A stretch of DNA of 64,000 bases from Nucisporomicrobium flavum (GCF_016464385.1 NZ_JADMLH010000003.1:489724-553723), one strand, 5' to 3'. Positions 33,213 through 42,770 are shown, counted from the stretch's first letter. Made by a program: numbers and translations. Notes: a model not told the origin generated them from the letters alone.

Positions 33213-34040
33213 ATGACAGCGATCAAGGCGCGCGGACTGCGCAAGACCTACGGCACCCAGATCGCCGTGGACGGGATAGATCTGGACATCGCCACCGGTG
33301 AGGTGTTCGCGCTGCTCGGCCCGAACGGGGCCGGGAAGACCACCACTGTGGAGATTCTGGAGGGGCATCGGCGCCGCACCGGCGGTGACGTCTCCGTTCT
33401 CGGGGAGGACCCCGGGTCCGCCTCCCGGGCATGGCGGACCCGGATCGGCATCGTGCTGCAGACCGCCTCGGACGCCGGCGACCTCACCGTCGCCGAGGTG
33501 GTCCGGCATGTGGGCGGGTTCTATCCGCGGTCGCGGCCGGTCACCGACGCCATCGAGCTGGTCGGGCTGGAGGACAAGGCGGGCGCCAGGGTACGGACGT
33601 TGTCCGGCGGGCAGCGGCGCCGGCTCGACGTGGCGCTGGGCATCGTGGGCCGTCCCGAGCTGGTGTTCCTCGACGAGCCCACGACCGGTTTCGACCCGGA
33701 GGCGCGGCGGCAGTTCTGGGCGCTGATCCGGGCGCTGGCCGCCGAAGGGACGACGATCCTGCTGACCACGCACTACCTGGACGAGGCAGAGGCGCTCGCG
33801 GACCGGCTCGCCGTGATCGCCGGCGGGGTCATCGTGGCCGAGGGGACGCCCGCGACGCTGGGTGGGCGGTCGGCCGCGGGCGCGGTCGTGCGGTGGGGCG
33901 GCGATCAGGAGATCCGTACGGACGACCCGGCCGCGCTCATCGCCGGGCTGGTCGGGCGGGGCGCCGACCTGAGCGGCCTCACCGTGAGCCGCCCGAGCCT
34001 CGAGGACACGTACCTGAGCCTGATCGGAGAAGCCCGATGA
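33213..34040 (+). CDS. ABC exporter ATP-binding protein
   Basis: A 275-residue ATPase. Walker A is LLGPNGAGKTTTVEI, the signature is RTLSGGQRRRLDVALGI, and Walker B is LVFLDEPTTGFDPEARR. It heads a four-gene operon (ATPase, ABC-2 permease, histidine kinase, response regulator) with four-base overlaps throughout, as in antibiotic-sensing and -export modules. Confidence 0.94.
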   Translation: MTAIKARGLRKTYGTQIAVDGIDLDIATGEVFALLGPNGAGKTTTVEILEGHRRRTGGDVSVLGEDPGSASRAWRTRIGIVLQTASDAGDLTVAEVVRHVGGFYPRSRPVTDAIELVGLEDKAGARVRTLSGGQRRRLDVALGIVGRPELVFLDEPTTGFDPEARRQFWALIRALAAEGTTILLTTHYLDEAEALADRLAVIAGGVIVAEGTPATLGGRSAAGAVVRWGGDQEIRTDDPAALIAGLVGRGADLSGLTVSRPSLEDTYLSLIGEAR

Positions 34041-34837
34041 CCAGCACCCTGACGATCGGCCGCCGGCGTGGTGGCATCGAGATCCTGCAGTTCGTCCGGG
34101 ACCGGACGGCGATGATCTTCACGTTCCTGTTCCCGGCGCTGCTGCTCCTGCTGTTCGGCTCGATCTTCGGCGACGACTACGACCACCCCGGGCTGAGCGC
34201 GGCGCGGGTCTTCTCCGCGAGCATGATCGCGTACGGGATCGTGTCGACCGCGTTCATCACGATGGGCGTCGGCATCGCCACCGACCGGGAGGACGGCACG
34301 CTGAAGCGGCTGCGCGGCACCCCGGCGACCGCCGGCGCGTACTTCCTCGGCAAGCTCATCCTGGTGGCGGCGCTGACCGCGGCCGAGGTGCTGGTGCTGC
34401 TCGGCGTGGGTGTGCTGTTGTTCGACATGCCGTTGCCGTCGGACGCCGGGCGGTGGTTCACCTTCGGATGGCTGTTCCTGCTCAGTGTCGTCGCCTGCGG
34501 CCTGCTGGGCATCGCCGCGAGCGCGCTGGTGCGCTCCGCCCGTACGGCGGGAGCGGTCCTGAATGTCCCCGTCGTCGCGTTGCAGTTCCTGTCCGGGGTC
34601 TTCATCCACCCGATCACGCAACTGCCGGACTGGATGATCACTGTGGCGTCGATCTTCCCGGTGAAGTGGATGGCGCAGGGCTTCCGGTACGTGTTCCTGC
34701 CGGACTCGGCGGCGGACCTCGAGGCCGCCGGGGCGTGGGAGCTCGGCCGGATCGCCTTGGTGCTCGGCGGCTGGTGTGTGATCGGATTGGTGCTGTGCCT
34801 GCTGACGTTCCGCTGGACGAACCGCCGCGACGGATGA
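34037..34837 (+). CDS. ABC-2 type exporter permease
   Basis: A 266-residue membrane protein with six hydrophobic segments. RDRTAMIFTFLFPALLLLLFGSIFGDD near the start and GVGIATDREDGTLKRLRGTPATAGAYFLGK are typical of ABC-2 permeases. It starts within the stop of the ATPase gene and ends within the start of the kinase gene. Confidence 0.92.
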   Translation: MTSTLTIGRRRGGIEILQFVRDRTAMIFTFLFPALLLLLFGSIFGDDYDHPGLSAARVFSASMIAYGIVSTAFITMGVGIATDREDGTLKRLRGTPATAGAYFLGKLILVAALTAAEVLVLLGVGVLLFDMPLPSDAGRWFTFGWLFLLSVVACGLLGIAASALVRSARTAGAVLNVPVVALQFLSGVFIHPITQLPDWMITVASIFPVKWMAQGFRYVFLPDSAADLEAAGAWELGRIALVLGGWCVIGLVLCLLTFRWTNRRDG

Positions 34838-35973
34838 CCACGGCCGGTGCCCCGCGGCGGCTCATGGACGAGGTGCTGTGGGATGTCTTCTTCGCCGTCG
34901 TCGCCCTCGGGGTGGCGACGGCGGTGGCCGTCCAGGACGCGCCCGGCCGGGTCGCCGGCCTGGCGAGCATCGCCGCGATCGCCCTCCTCTACGCCGCGTG
35001 GGGCCGGCGGCTGGTGCGCAAACAGCGTCAGGGCATCGGGTACGCGGTCACGGTCCTCGCCGTCTTCGCGAGCGGCGCGGCCGCCTCGGACATGGTGAGC
35101 TACCTGCTGTTCGGCCTCTGCCCGATGTTGTTCATGCTGCTCGACCTGCGGCCCGCGCTCGTGGCGGTGGTGGTCGCGAACCTCACGCCGCTGGCCGTCG
35201 GCTTCGCCGCGAACGGGTTCGACGCCGGATACCTCCTGCATGTCGGGCCGGTGTTCGTGATGACCGCGGGCGCCGCCGCCTGGCTGGGTGTCTGGATCAA
35301 CCGGGTGGTGCGGCAGAGCACCGAACGCGCGGAGCTCATCGCCGAGCTGGAGCGCAGCCGCGCCGAGGTGGCCCGCCTGTCGCACGAGGCCGGCGTCGCC
35401 GCCGAGCGGGCCCGGCTCGCCGGCGAGATCCACGACACCCTGGCCCAGGGCTTCACCAGCATCATCACGCTGCTGCAGGCCGCGGATCCGGCGCTCGCCG
35501 ACGAGCGGCTCGCGCTGGCCGTGCGGACGGCCCGGGAGAATCTGGCCGAGTCGCGTGCGCTGGTCGCCGCCCTCGCGCCGCCCGCGCTGGGCGACGGTTC
35601 GCTGCTGGATGCCGTACGCCGGCAGGCGGCCCGCGCCGCGGAGGACTCGGGGGCGTCGTCGTCGTTCCGGACGACCGGGGAGGCGAGGCCGTTGCCGACC
35701 GCCGTGGAGGTCGTGCTGCTGCGGGCGGCGCAGGAGGCGCTGACCAACGTACGGCGGCACGCGGCCGCGAGCGACGTGTCGGTGCTGCTGGCGTACGAGG
35801 CGGAGAAGGTGCGGCTGGTGGTGCGCGACGACGGCCGGGGCTTCGACCCGGGGCGGCGGCACGGTTTCGGCCTCGACGGCATGCGGGCACGCGCCGGTCA
35901 GGTCGGCGGGACGCTGACCGTCCGCAGTGAGCCGGGTGCCGGCGCCACGATCGAGCTGGAGGTTCCCGCGTGA
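34834..35973 (+). CDS. Sensor histidine kinase (HisKA_3 type)
   Basis: A 379-residue kinase. About five membrane segments lie in the first 160 residues, with no large extracellular domain. A short coiled coil (AELIAELERSRAEVARLSHEAG) leads to the phospho-acceptor region LAGEIHDTLAQGFTSIITLL, then the HATPase domain (AAQEALTNVRRHAAAS, VRDDGRGFDPG). Its fusion into the ABC operon suggests it senses stress or a drug that the exporter handles. The start is ATG 34834. Confidence 0.93.
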   Translation: MTTAGAPRRLMDEVLWDVFFAVVALGVATAVAVQDAPGRVAGLASIAAIALLYAAWGRRLVRKQRQGIGYAVTVLAVFASGAAASDMVSYLLFGLCPMLFMLLDLRPALVAVVVANLTPLAVGFAANGFDAGYLLHVGPVFVMTAGAAAWLGVWINRVVRQSTERAELIAELERSRAEVARLSHEAGVAAERARLAGEIHDTLAQGFTSIITLLQAADPALADERLALAVRTARENLAESRALVAALAPPALGDGSLLDAVRRQAARAAEDSGASSSFRTTGEARPLPTAVEVVLLRAAQEALTNVRRHAAASDVSVLLAYEAEKVRLVVRDDGRGFDPGRRHGFGLDGMRARAGQVGGTLTVRSEPGAGATIELEVPA

Positions 35974-36587
35974 TCCGGATCCTGCTGGTGGACGACCATC
36001 CGGTGGTACGGCACGGCCTGCGCGGCATGCTGGAGGCAGAGCCGGACCTGACCGTGGTGGGCGAGGCCTCGTCGGGCGCCGAGGGTGTCGAGCGGGCGGT
36101 CGAGCTGAGCCCCGACATCGTGCTCATGGACCTGCGGATGCCCGGCGGGGACGGCGTCGACGCGACGGCTCAGATCCTCGCGCGCACCCGGGGCGTCCGC
36201 GTGATGGTGCTGACCACGTACGAATCGGACCGTGACATCCTGCGCGCCATCGAGGCCGGAGCCGGCGGCTATCTGTTGAAGGACGCGTCGCCGGCGGAGT
36301 TGGCCGGCGCGGTGCGAGCCGCCGCCCGGGGTGAGACCGTGCTGGCGCCCAGCGTCGCGTCCACCCTGGTGCGTCAGGTGCGCAGCCCCGCGCCGCCGAC
36401 CCTGTCGCAGCGTGAGGCGGAGGTGCTGCGGCTGGTCGCGCGCGGCTTGACGAACGCCGACATAGGCCGGGAGCTGTTCATCTCGGAGGCCACGGTCAAG
36501 ACGCATCTGCTGCGCGCGTTCAACAAGCTGGACGTGGCGGACCGGACGGCGGCCGTGACCCGGGCGATGGCGCTCGGCATCATCTGA
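35970..36587 (+). CDS. NarL/LuxR-type response regulator
   Basis: A 205-residue regulator. The receiver has LLVDDHPVVRHG and the phospho-acceptor Asp in IVLMDLRMPGGDG. The DNA-binding domain reads LSQREAEVLRLVARGLTNADIGRELFISEATVKTHL. It is the partner of the upstream kinase and the last gene of the operon. Confidence 0.95.
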   Translation: MIRILLVDDHPVVRHGLRGMLEAEPDLTVVGEASSGAEGVERAVELSPDIVLMDLRMPGGDGVDATAQILARTRGVRVMVLTTYESDRDILRAIEAGAGGYLLKDASPAELAGAVRAAARGETVLAPSVASTLVRQVRSPAPPTLSQREAEVLRLVARGLTNADIGRELFISEATVKTHLLRAFNKLDVADRTAAVTRAMALGII

Positions 36588-37230
36588 GCGGGCAGCCGAA
36601 CGGCGGGAGCGTTCCCAACGTGGGAAGCGCCTTCGGCGGTCGATGAGCGAAAAGAGTCTGCGCCCCGGGACTTACGCGGTGAAGGTCATCCGCAGCATGA
36701 TCACTATCGGTCGCACTACTCCTACGTGGACCGATGTCAAGTGGGCCGATCGGTGGGCGTGTCTCACATCCGGATGGTTTCTGCCAGGCCGGATGTCCCA
36801 TCCGGCCGGTGCTGACATCGATGATCACAAGTTGCCCCTGGACGCGTTGCGAGTCGGCTGTGTTACCGTGCGGGTCCGCGAATTCCCCTACCGGACAAAT
36901 CACGAGTGCCAATGCGTCCAAACCGGACATCGTTCGGGGGCGGGAGAAAGCCTTCCGTCACGCTCGGGACGACTGCTATTTTGTCCGATGTAGACCGGAG
37001 TTCACCTGCAATGCATGGGGATGCCCTCCGCATCGGCATCCGAAATTCAAGATGTTCCTCAGTAAAGATTGCGACACGCGGGGTCGGGCCCGGCCCGATT
37101 CTCGTCTAGCGTTCACCGCCTGGGCGTCCTTGCGCTTGTACGTCGTGGGCCAAGGGGTGGGGGGCGTGGAAAGAGTGGTATTCGCAGAATTGCCGAGTGG
37201 GCGTGGGGTCTCACTGGAGGCAGAGGCGTC
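36588..37230. other. Long regulatory region before the polysaccharide cluster
   Basis: This is 643 bases with lower GC content than the surrounding genes and no convincing gene on either strand. It holds a CebR-like imperfect palindrome (CGGGAGCGTTCCCA, 36604-36617), a set of CATCCGG inverted repeats (36767-36807) and TGACATCGATGATCA at 36813-36827, a near copy of the GH92/LacI operator. It probably contains the promoter of the exopolysaccharide genes. Confidence 0.55.
36767..36807. promoter_or_regulatory. Cluster of CATCCGG inverted repeats
   Basis: CATCCGGATG (36767-36776) is a perfect palindrome. It is followed by GGCCGGATG (36787-36795) and CATCCGGCC (36799-36807), a perfect 9-bp inverted repeat with a 3-base gap. 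The same half-site used four times suggests binding of a regulator. Confidence 0.5.
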
Positions 37231-38748
37231 GTGACAACGACGGGAACAACGGCGGGTAACGCCGACACACAAGACATACCGAAAATCGCAGAGTATTCGG
37301 ATGCCACCGAAAGGGAAATCGGTGACATCTGGGCGCGGGGCCATGCCGACCGCTGGGTGTGGGAGGCGCGGTACGTCAAGCTGCTCCTGGTCATCGACTT
37401 CGGAGCGACGCTCGTGGCGACGCTGGCCGCGTTCGTGCTCCGGTTCCAGGGCGCGGCGTACGCGAACTGGTACCTCGCCCTTTCCGCGCTCATTCCGCCG
37501 GTCTGGGTCGGACTGCTCGCGCTGACGCACGCGTACGAGCGCCGCGTGTTGTTCGTCGGCGGTGAGGAATACCAGCGGGTGCTGCGCGCCGGTGTCCGCC
37601 TGACCGTCGGGATGGCGCTGGCGTCGTACGTGTTCAAAGCCGACATCGCGCGCGGCTATCTGCTCATCGCGCTGGTCCTGACGACGCTGTTCTCGTTGGC
37701 CGGCCGGTTCGTGTTACGGAGGATCCTGCACCGGGCGCGCCGCCGGGGCGCCTGCATGCACCGCGTGCTCGTGCTGGGTCACGCGCCGGCCGTCGCGCAG
37801 ATGACCCGGCAGCTGCACCGGCGCTACCACCACGGACTGCAGATCATCGGCGCCTGCCTGCCGGCCGACCAGCTCGCCGACGCGGCCCGCACGCTGGAGG
37901 TGCCGGTCTTCGGGGCGCTCGGTGCCGCCGCCAACTCGGCCGCCGCGGCGGGGGCGGACACCGTCATGGTGCTGTCCTGCCCGGAGCTGGACGGTCCGAT
38001 GCTGCGCCGGCTCGCGTGGGAGCTGGAGCGCGACGACATCGACCTGATCGTGTCGTCGTCGCTGGTGGACACCGCGGGGGACCGGATCACCGTGCGCCCG
38101 GTGGACGGGCTGCCGATGATGCACATCGAGCATCCGCGGCTCTCCGGCGGCCGGCGGCTCATCAAGTCCGTCTTCGACGTCTCCGTCGCGGCGCTGCTGC
38201 TGATCCTGTTCGCACCCCTGTTCCTCGTCATCGCGCTGGTCATCAAGCTGGACACCGGCGGGCCGGTCTTCTTCCGGCAGGTCCGCGTGGCGCGCGGCGG
38301 CGAGATGTTCCGCATGTACAAGTTCCGCACGATGCACACCGATGCCGAGGCGCGGTTCGCGGCGATGCGGGAACAGAACGAGTTCGCCGGCGTGCTCTTC
38401 AAGATCCGGGAGGATCCGCGGGTCACCCGGTGCGGCCGTTTCCTGCGCCGGTACTCGCTGGACGAGCTGCCGCAACTCATCAACGTGCTGCTGGGGGAGA
38501 TGTCGCTCGTGGGGCCGCGCCCGCCGCTGCCCAGCGAGGTCGAGCAGTACCCGCAGGACATGCGCCGGCGGCTGGTCGTCAAGCCGGGGATGACCGGGCT
38601 GTGGCAGGTGAGCGGGCGGTCGGATCTGTCGTGGGAGGACTCGATCCGGCTGGACCTGCGGTACGTGGAGAACTGGTCGCTCACCGTCGACCTGGTGATC
38701 CTCATGCGCACCGCGATGGTCGTGTTGCGGGGCGCAGGCGCGTACTAG
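37231..38748 (+). CDS. Polyprenyl glycosylphosphotransferase (initiating sugar-phosphate transferase)
   Basis: A 505-residue membrane enzyme that would start the polysaccharide repeat unit by moving a sugar phosphate to undecaprenyl phosphate. The N-terminal half has about four membrane segments and a Rossmann-like CoA-binding-type region (MHRVLVLGHAPAVAQMTRQL). The C-terminal Bac_transf domain starts at about residue 310 (KSVFDVSVAALLLILFAPLF). It includes FFRQVRVARGGEMFRMYKFRTM and YSLDELPQLINVLLGEMSLVGPRPPLPSE. GTG 37231 has a GGAGG ten bases upstream. It is the first gene of the exopolysaccharide cluster. Confidence 0.93.
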   Translation: MTTTGTTAGNADTQDIPKIAEYSDATEREIGDIWARGHADRWVWEARYVKLLLVIDFGATLVATLAAFVLRFQGAAYANWYLALSALIPPVWVGLLALTHAYERRVLFVGGEEYQRVLRAGVRLTVGMALASYVFKADIARGYLLIALVLTTLFSLAGRFVLRRILHRARRRGACMHRVLVLGHAPAVAQMTRQLHRRYHHGLQIIGACLPADQLADAARTLEVPVFGALGAAANSAAAAGADTVMVLSCPELDGPMLRRLAWELERDDIDLIVSSSLVDTAGDRITVRPVDGLPMMHIEHPRLSGGRRLIKSVFDVSVAALLLILFAPLFLVIALVIKLDTGGPVFFRQVRVARGGEMFRMYKFRTMHTDAEARFAAMREQNEFAGVLFKIREDPRVTRCGRFLRRYSLDELPQLINVLLGEMSLVGPRPPLPSEVEQYPQDMRRRLVVKPGMTGLWQVSGRSDLSWEDSIRLDLRYVENWSLTVDLVILMRTAMVVLRGAGAY

Positions 38749-38809
38749 ACGCGCGGGGCGATGAAGGGGATCGTGCGGTCGGGACACCGCGGGATGTGGG
38801 GACGGTTCG

Positions 38810-39649
38810 GTGGTATTGCTGTATTTCGTCGCGGCCTTGGCCGTTGTGGTTCCGGCCGTCGCCGGGCCGTTGCTGGCGTACGGGCCCGGGCGGCGGCTCG
38901 CGCGTGGCCGGCTCGCGGGCAAGACGCGGGAGGCCGTGGCGGGTCTGGTGACGACACTGGGCCGCCCGGCCACCGCGGCCGTCTTCGTGCTGTTCTGGTC
39001 GGCGCTGACGATCGCCGTGTTCTGGCCCGTCGGCCTGCTGGCGCACAGCCTCGAGGACGCCGTGGACTGGCCGGTGCTGCTGTGGGTGACCGACCGCCGC
39101 AACCCCGCCTTCGAGGACTTCAACTGGTTCTACACCGCGCTGGGTGACCGCGAGCCGCTGAAGCGGGTCGTCGTGGTGGCCGCCGTGGTCTTCGCGGTGC
39201 TGTGGCGCCGGCGGTTCTGGGTCCCGCTGCTCGCCATCCTCGCCAGCTTCCCGCTCGAGCAGTACGTCCAGGGCATCCTGGCCAAGGTGGTGGACCGCGG
39301 CCACCCGCCGACCGGGCTGGGCACGTACCCGTCCGGCGGCATCGCCCGCATCGTGATGACGTTCGGCGTGATCGCGCTCTTCGCCGCCCTGACGTGGCGG
39401 CTGTCGCGGCGCTGGCACGTCGCGCTCGGCACGGTGGTGTTCGTCATGGCCACGTACGAGGGCTACTCCCGCCTGTACACGCAGAAGCACTGGCTGACCG
39501 ACGTCATCACGGGCCTGGTCTTCGGGCCGGCGCTGTTCCTCGGGTTCGCCCTCGCGGTGTGCATCCTGGCCGGTCGGTACCCGCGCCCGGAGTCACCGGC
39601 GGCCGCGCCGGTCGCCGCGCGCGAGCCCGAGGCGGTCGGCGCACCGTGA
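38810..39649 (+). CDS. PAP2-family membrane phosphatase
   Basis: A 279-residue membrane phosphatase with about six hydrophobic segments. The three PAP2 active-site motifs are AKVVDRGHPPTG, TYPSGGIARIV (usual PSGH, here PSGG) and YSRLYTQKHWLTDVI. The last holds the catalytic His and Asp. In this position it could recycle undecaprenyl pyrophosphate released during polysaccharide export. GTG 38810 is the best start. It overlaps the next gene by four bases. Confidence 0.88.
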   Translation: MVLLYFVAALAVVVPAVAGPLLAYGPGRRLARGRLAGKTREAVAGLVTTLGRPATAAVFVLFWSALTIAVFWPVGLLAHSLEDAVDWPVLLWVTDRRNPAFEDFNWFYTALGDREPLKRVVVVAAVVFAVLWRRRFWVPLLAILASFPLEQYVQGILAKVVDRGHPPTGLGTYPSGGIARIVMTFGVIALFAALTWRLSRRWHVALGTVVFVMATYEGYSRLYTQKHWLTDVITGLVFGPALFLGFALAVCILAGRYPRPESPAAAPVAAREPEAVGAP

Positions 39650-40608
39650 CCACGCTGCTCGTCGCGTCCACCGGCGGCCACCTCGCCGAACTGCACGACC
39701 TGGCGCCCCGGCTCGGCCTGGGCGCGCGACGCTGGGTGACGTTCGACAGCCCGCAGAGCCGGTCCCTGCTGGACGGTGAGGACGTGGTGTTCGTGCCGCC
39801 GGCCACGAGCCGGGACGTCGCCGGGGTGCTGCGCGAGATGGTCGTCGCCCGCCGCATGCTCCGCTCCGAGCGGTACGAGCACGTCATCAGCACCGGGGCC
39901 GCCGTCGCGATGGCGTTCTTCCTGCCGGCCACCGCAGCCGGGGTGCCGTGCTCGTACATCGAGAGTGCGACCCGGACGCAGGGCCCGTCGCTGACCGGCC
40001 GGCTGGCCGCGCGGGTGCCGCGGGTGCGGCTCTACACGCAGTACCCGGCCTGGGCCGCGGGAGCGTGGCGGTACGGCGGGTCCATCTTCGACGCGTTCGA
40101 GGCGGAGGCGTTCGCCGACCCGCCACCGGTGCGCAAGGTGGTCGTGACTCTCGGCACGCACCAGCGGTACACGTTCCCGCGCCTGCTCACCCACCTCGTC
40201 GGACTGCTCCCGCCGGAATGGGACGTCCTGTGGCAAGTAGGTTCGACCGTTATCGATAAGATGCCCGCCGGCGCCCGCAGGCAGGTGCCGATCGGCGAGA
40301 TGCGCCAGGCCCTGGCGGAGGCGGACGCGGTCATCTCGCACGCCGGCGTGGGTTCCGCGCTGGCGGCGATGCAGGCGGGCAAGCGCGCCGTGTACGTCCC
40401 GCGACGCCGCGCCCACGGTGAGCACGTCGACGACCACCAGGTCGAGATGGCTCGGGAATTGGAAGGCAGGAAACTCGTCGTGGCCCGTGAGGTGGAGGAG
40501 CTCACCCTCGCGGACCTGGAAACTGCGGCAGCTTGGTCCGTACGATCCGTCCCCGGCGTCGCGCCGTTCCGGCTGGTTCGCTCGCCTGACCACCCACAAG
40601 CGGACTGA
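39646..40608 (+). CDS. Fused Alg14/Alg13-like glycosyltransferase
   Basis: A 320-residue glycosyltransferase. The N-terminal half resembles Alg14/EpsE-like subunits (LLVASTGGHLAELHDLAPRL, HVISTGAAVAMAFFLPA). The C-terminal half resembles the GT28 catalytic subunit Alg13 (KVVVTLGTHQRYTFPRLL, ADAVISHAGVGSALAAMQAGKRAVYVPRR). In many bacteria these are two proteins; here they are one. It probably adds the second sugar of the repeat unit. GTG 39646 overlaps the PAP2 stop. Confidence 0.9.
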   Translation: MTTLLVASTGGHLAELHDLAPRLGLGARRWVTFDSPQSRSLLDGEDVVFVPPATSRDVAGVLREMVVARRMLRSERYEHVISTGAAVAMAFFLPATAAGVPCSYIESATRTQGPSLTGRLAARVPRVRLYTQYPAWAAGAWRYGGSIFDAFEAEAFADPPPVRKVVVTLGTHQRYTFPRLLTHLVGLLPPEWDVLWQVGSTVIDKMPAGARRQVPIGEMRQALAEADAVISHAGVGSALAAMQAGKRAVYVPRRRAHGEHVDDHQVEMARELEGRKLVVAREVEELTLADLETAAAWSVRSVPGVAPFRLVRSPDHPQAD

Positions 40609-40688
40609 AGCCGTCCGTACGGTCGATGGCGTACCGACCGTCGCCGAACCAGGCTGCGTCAATCCTCACGTTCCGATTAGGAGGGCTC

Positions 40689-42668
40689 GTGTCCCTGAAG
40701 CGTCGACTCCGGTCGCGGCGGCTCACCAGGTTGCTGGTGCCGGCCGCGGTGACGAGTCTGACGGTCGCTCTGACCGCCATACCGGCCAGCGCCGTGTACG
40801 TACCGCCGAGCGCATCGGCCACCATCGTCACGGCCAACCCGGCGGACAACACACCGCACGCCAAAGACGGGAGCATGCGCGCCTTCGCACAGATCGGTAA
40901 CACGGTCTACGCGGGCGGCTCCTTCACCGGCGTCAAGGCGGACGGCGCCACCAGTTGGTCGACCGCGAACAACCTCATCGCGTACGACGCCACCACCGGC
41001 GCCCTGAAGACCGGATTCACCCCGGCCATCGACGGCGCCGTGCAGACCCTCGCGGTCAGCCCCGACGGCAAGCTCATCGTGGGCGGCAGCTTCGGCACGG
41101 TGAACGGCGTGGCACGCAAGAACCTCGTCGAGCTCGACCCGGCGACCGGCGCGACGATCACCAGCTGGGTGGGTCGTGGCGATGGCGGCGTCGTCCGCCG
41201 GGCGATCGTGCACGACAACTACCTCTACATCGCCGGCGCGTTCCACTGGGTCAACGGCACCGAGCACTCCCTCCTGGCGCGGCTGAACGCCACGACGGGC
41301 GCGATCGACTCCACCTTCCAGGTCGACGCGAGCGGCGCGCGGCCGTACGACAACTCGACGGAGCTGATCTGGGGCCTGGCCGTCGCGCCGGACGGCGACA
41401 CGGTCGTGGCGGTGGGCAACTTCACCTCCGTCAACGGCAACGCCCGCAACCAGGCGGTCATGATCGACACCTCGGGCACGCCGACCGTCGCCGACTGGAA
41501 CACCGACCGGTACGTCGCCGCCTGCTACAGCGGCACGTTCCCGTTCTACGCGCGCGACGTCGACTTCTCCGACAACGGTGACTACTTCGTCATCATCGCC
41601 GACGGTGGCCGGGGTGACGCGTACTGCGACGCCACCGCCCGCTGGGAGACGGCCGACCGCGGCTCGAACGTCAAGGCCACCTGGGTCGACTTCACCGGCA
41701 CCGACTCGGTCACCTCGGTCGAGGTCACCGGCGGCGTCGTCTACGTCGGCGGGCACTTCCGCTGGCAGAACAACGCCAACGGCAACGATGCGCAGGGCGC
41801 CGGCGGGGTGAGCCGGTACGGCATCGCCGCGCTGGACCAGCAGAACGGCGTACCGCTGAACTGGAACCCGACCCGTTCGCCCGGCAGCGAGCTGCCGTCC
41901 GGCGGCACCAACTGGGGTCCGATCATGTGGGAGCTGTGGTCCGGCCCGAACGGCCTGTTCGCCGGGTACGACTCCGACGGCCTCGGCAACGAGTACCACG
42001 GCCGGATGGGGTACTTCTCCAAGTCCGGCGGCCGCACGATCGCCGTCCAGGACGCGCCGCAGGCCGACTCGGGCTTCCTGTACCTCGGTGCGGGCAACGG
42101 GCAGGTGACCAAGGTGTCGTTCGGTTCCGGCGGTATCGGCACGCCGGCGACGGTGAGCCAGCCGCAGCTGACCAGCGCCAAGGCCGCGTTCGCGCTCTCC
42201 AACAAGCTGTACTGGGCCAAGACGGACAGCACGAAGCCGACCGGCAGCGTGCTGAACGTGTCGATGCTCACCGGCGGCACCATCGGGGCGCCGTGGGAGA
42301 GCAGCGGCTGGAACACTTCCTGGTTCAACGCCGCCAGCATGACCGGCGCCTTCTACCTGCAGGGCCGCATGTACTACACGACCTCGTCGAGCAACTCGCT
42401 GTTCTACCGGTACCTGACCCCGGACGGCTCCGTTGTGGGCTGCACCGCGTTCACGTTGCCGACAACGGGTATCGACTGGCGCACTGTGCGTGGTATGACC
42501 TGGGTGGCGGGGAAGCTCGTCTATGGCTCCACCAACGGTTCGCTGCGATCGGTCGACTTCGACCCCGCGGCGAGCACGGCGGTGGTGGGCTCGACGGCCA
42601 CCGTGGTCGCGGCGCCCACGGCGGAGGCCACCTGGAACAACCCGACCCTGTTCTTCGCCACCTCGTAG
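40689..42668 (+). CDS. Secreted beta-propeller protein
   Basis: A 659-residue secreted protein. The signal peptide is SRRLTRLLVPAAVTSLTVALTAIPASA. At least five propeller-type blades follow, recognisable as AGGSFTGVK, VGGSFGTVNG, AGAFHWVNG, VGNFTSVNG and VGGHFRWQN (DUF5122/delta-60 repeat style). The C-terminal half has further strand-rich repeats without clear motifs. It has no catalytic signature. GTG 40689 lies four bases after AGGAGGG; an upstream ATG at 40626 would bury that ribosome site. Within the polysaccharide cluster it may bind or process the exported chain, which is inference. Confidence 0.8.
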   Translation: MSLKRRLRSRRLTRLLVPAAVTSLTVALTAIPASAVYVPPSASATIVTANPADNTPHAKDGSMRAFAQIGNTVYAGGSFTGVKADGATSWSTANNLIAYDATTGALKTGFTPAIDGAVQTLAVSPDGKLIVGGSFGTVNGVARKNLVELDPATGATITSWVGRGDGGVVRRAIVHDNYLYIAGAFHWVNGTEHSLLARLNATTGAIDSTFQVDASGARPYDNSTELIWGLAVAPDGDTVVAVGNFTSVNGNARNQAVMIDTSGTPTVADWNTDRYVAACYSGTFPFYARDVDFSDNGDYFVIIADGGRGDAYCDATARWETADRGSNVKATWVDFTGTDSVTSVEVTGGVVYVGGHFRWQNNANGNDAQGAGGVSRYGIAALDQQNGVPLNWNPTRSPGSELPSGGTNWGPIMWELWSGPNGLFAGYDSDGLGNEYHGRMGYFSKSGGRTIAVQDAPQADSGFLYLGAGNGQVTKVSFGSGGIGTPATVSQPQLTSAKAAFALSNKLYWAKTDSTKPTGSVLNVSMLTGGTIGAPWESSGWNTSWFNAASMTGAFYLQGRMYYTTSSSNSLFYRYLTPDGSVVGCTAFTLPTTGIDWRTVRGMTWVAGKLVYGSTNGSLRSVDFDPAASTAVVGSTATVVAAPTAEATWNNPTLFFATS

Positions 42669-42691
42669 CGAGGAACGCACCTCGGGGCATC

Positions 42692-42725
42692 CTCCCCGGC
42701 CGGGCAGCGAAGCCCGGCCGGGGAG
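42692..42725 (+). terminator. Hairpin terminator after the beta-propeller gene
   Basis: A perfect 14-bp inverted repeat CTCCCCGGCCGGGC and GCCCGGCCGGGGAG around AGCGAA, 24 bases past the stop. Confidence 0.75.
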
Positions 42726-42770
42726 TTGTCCGAAATCGGTAAACAACTGCATGTCGGGGAGAGACGACAC

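Noticed and set aside
36643..36993. Small gene in the gap before the polysaccharide cluster
   Set aside because: No ribosome site, no family resemblance, and codon use lacks the third-position G/C bias of real genes nearby.
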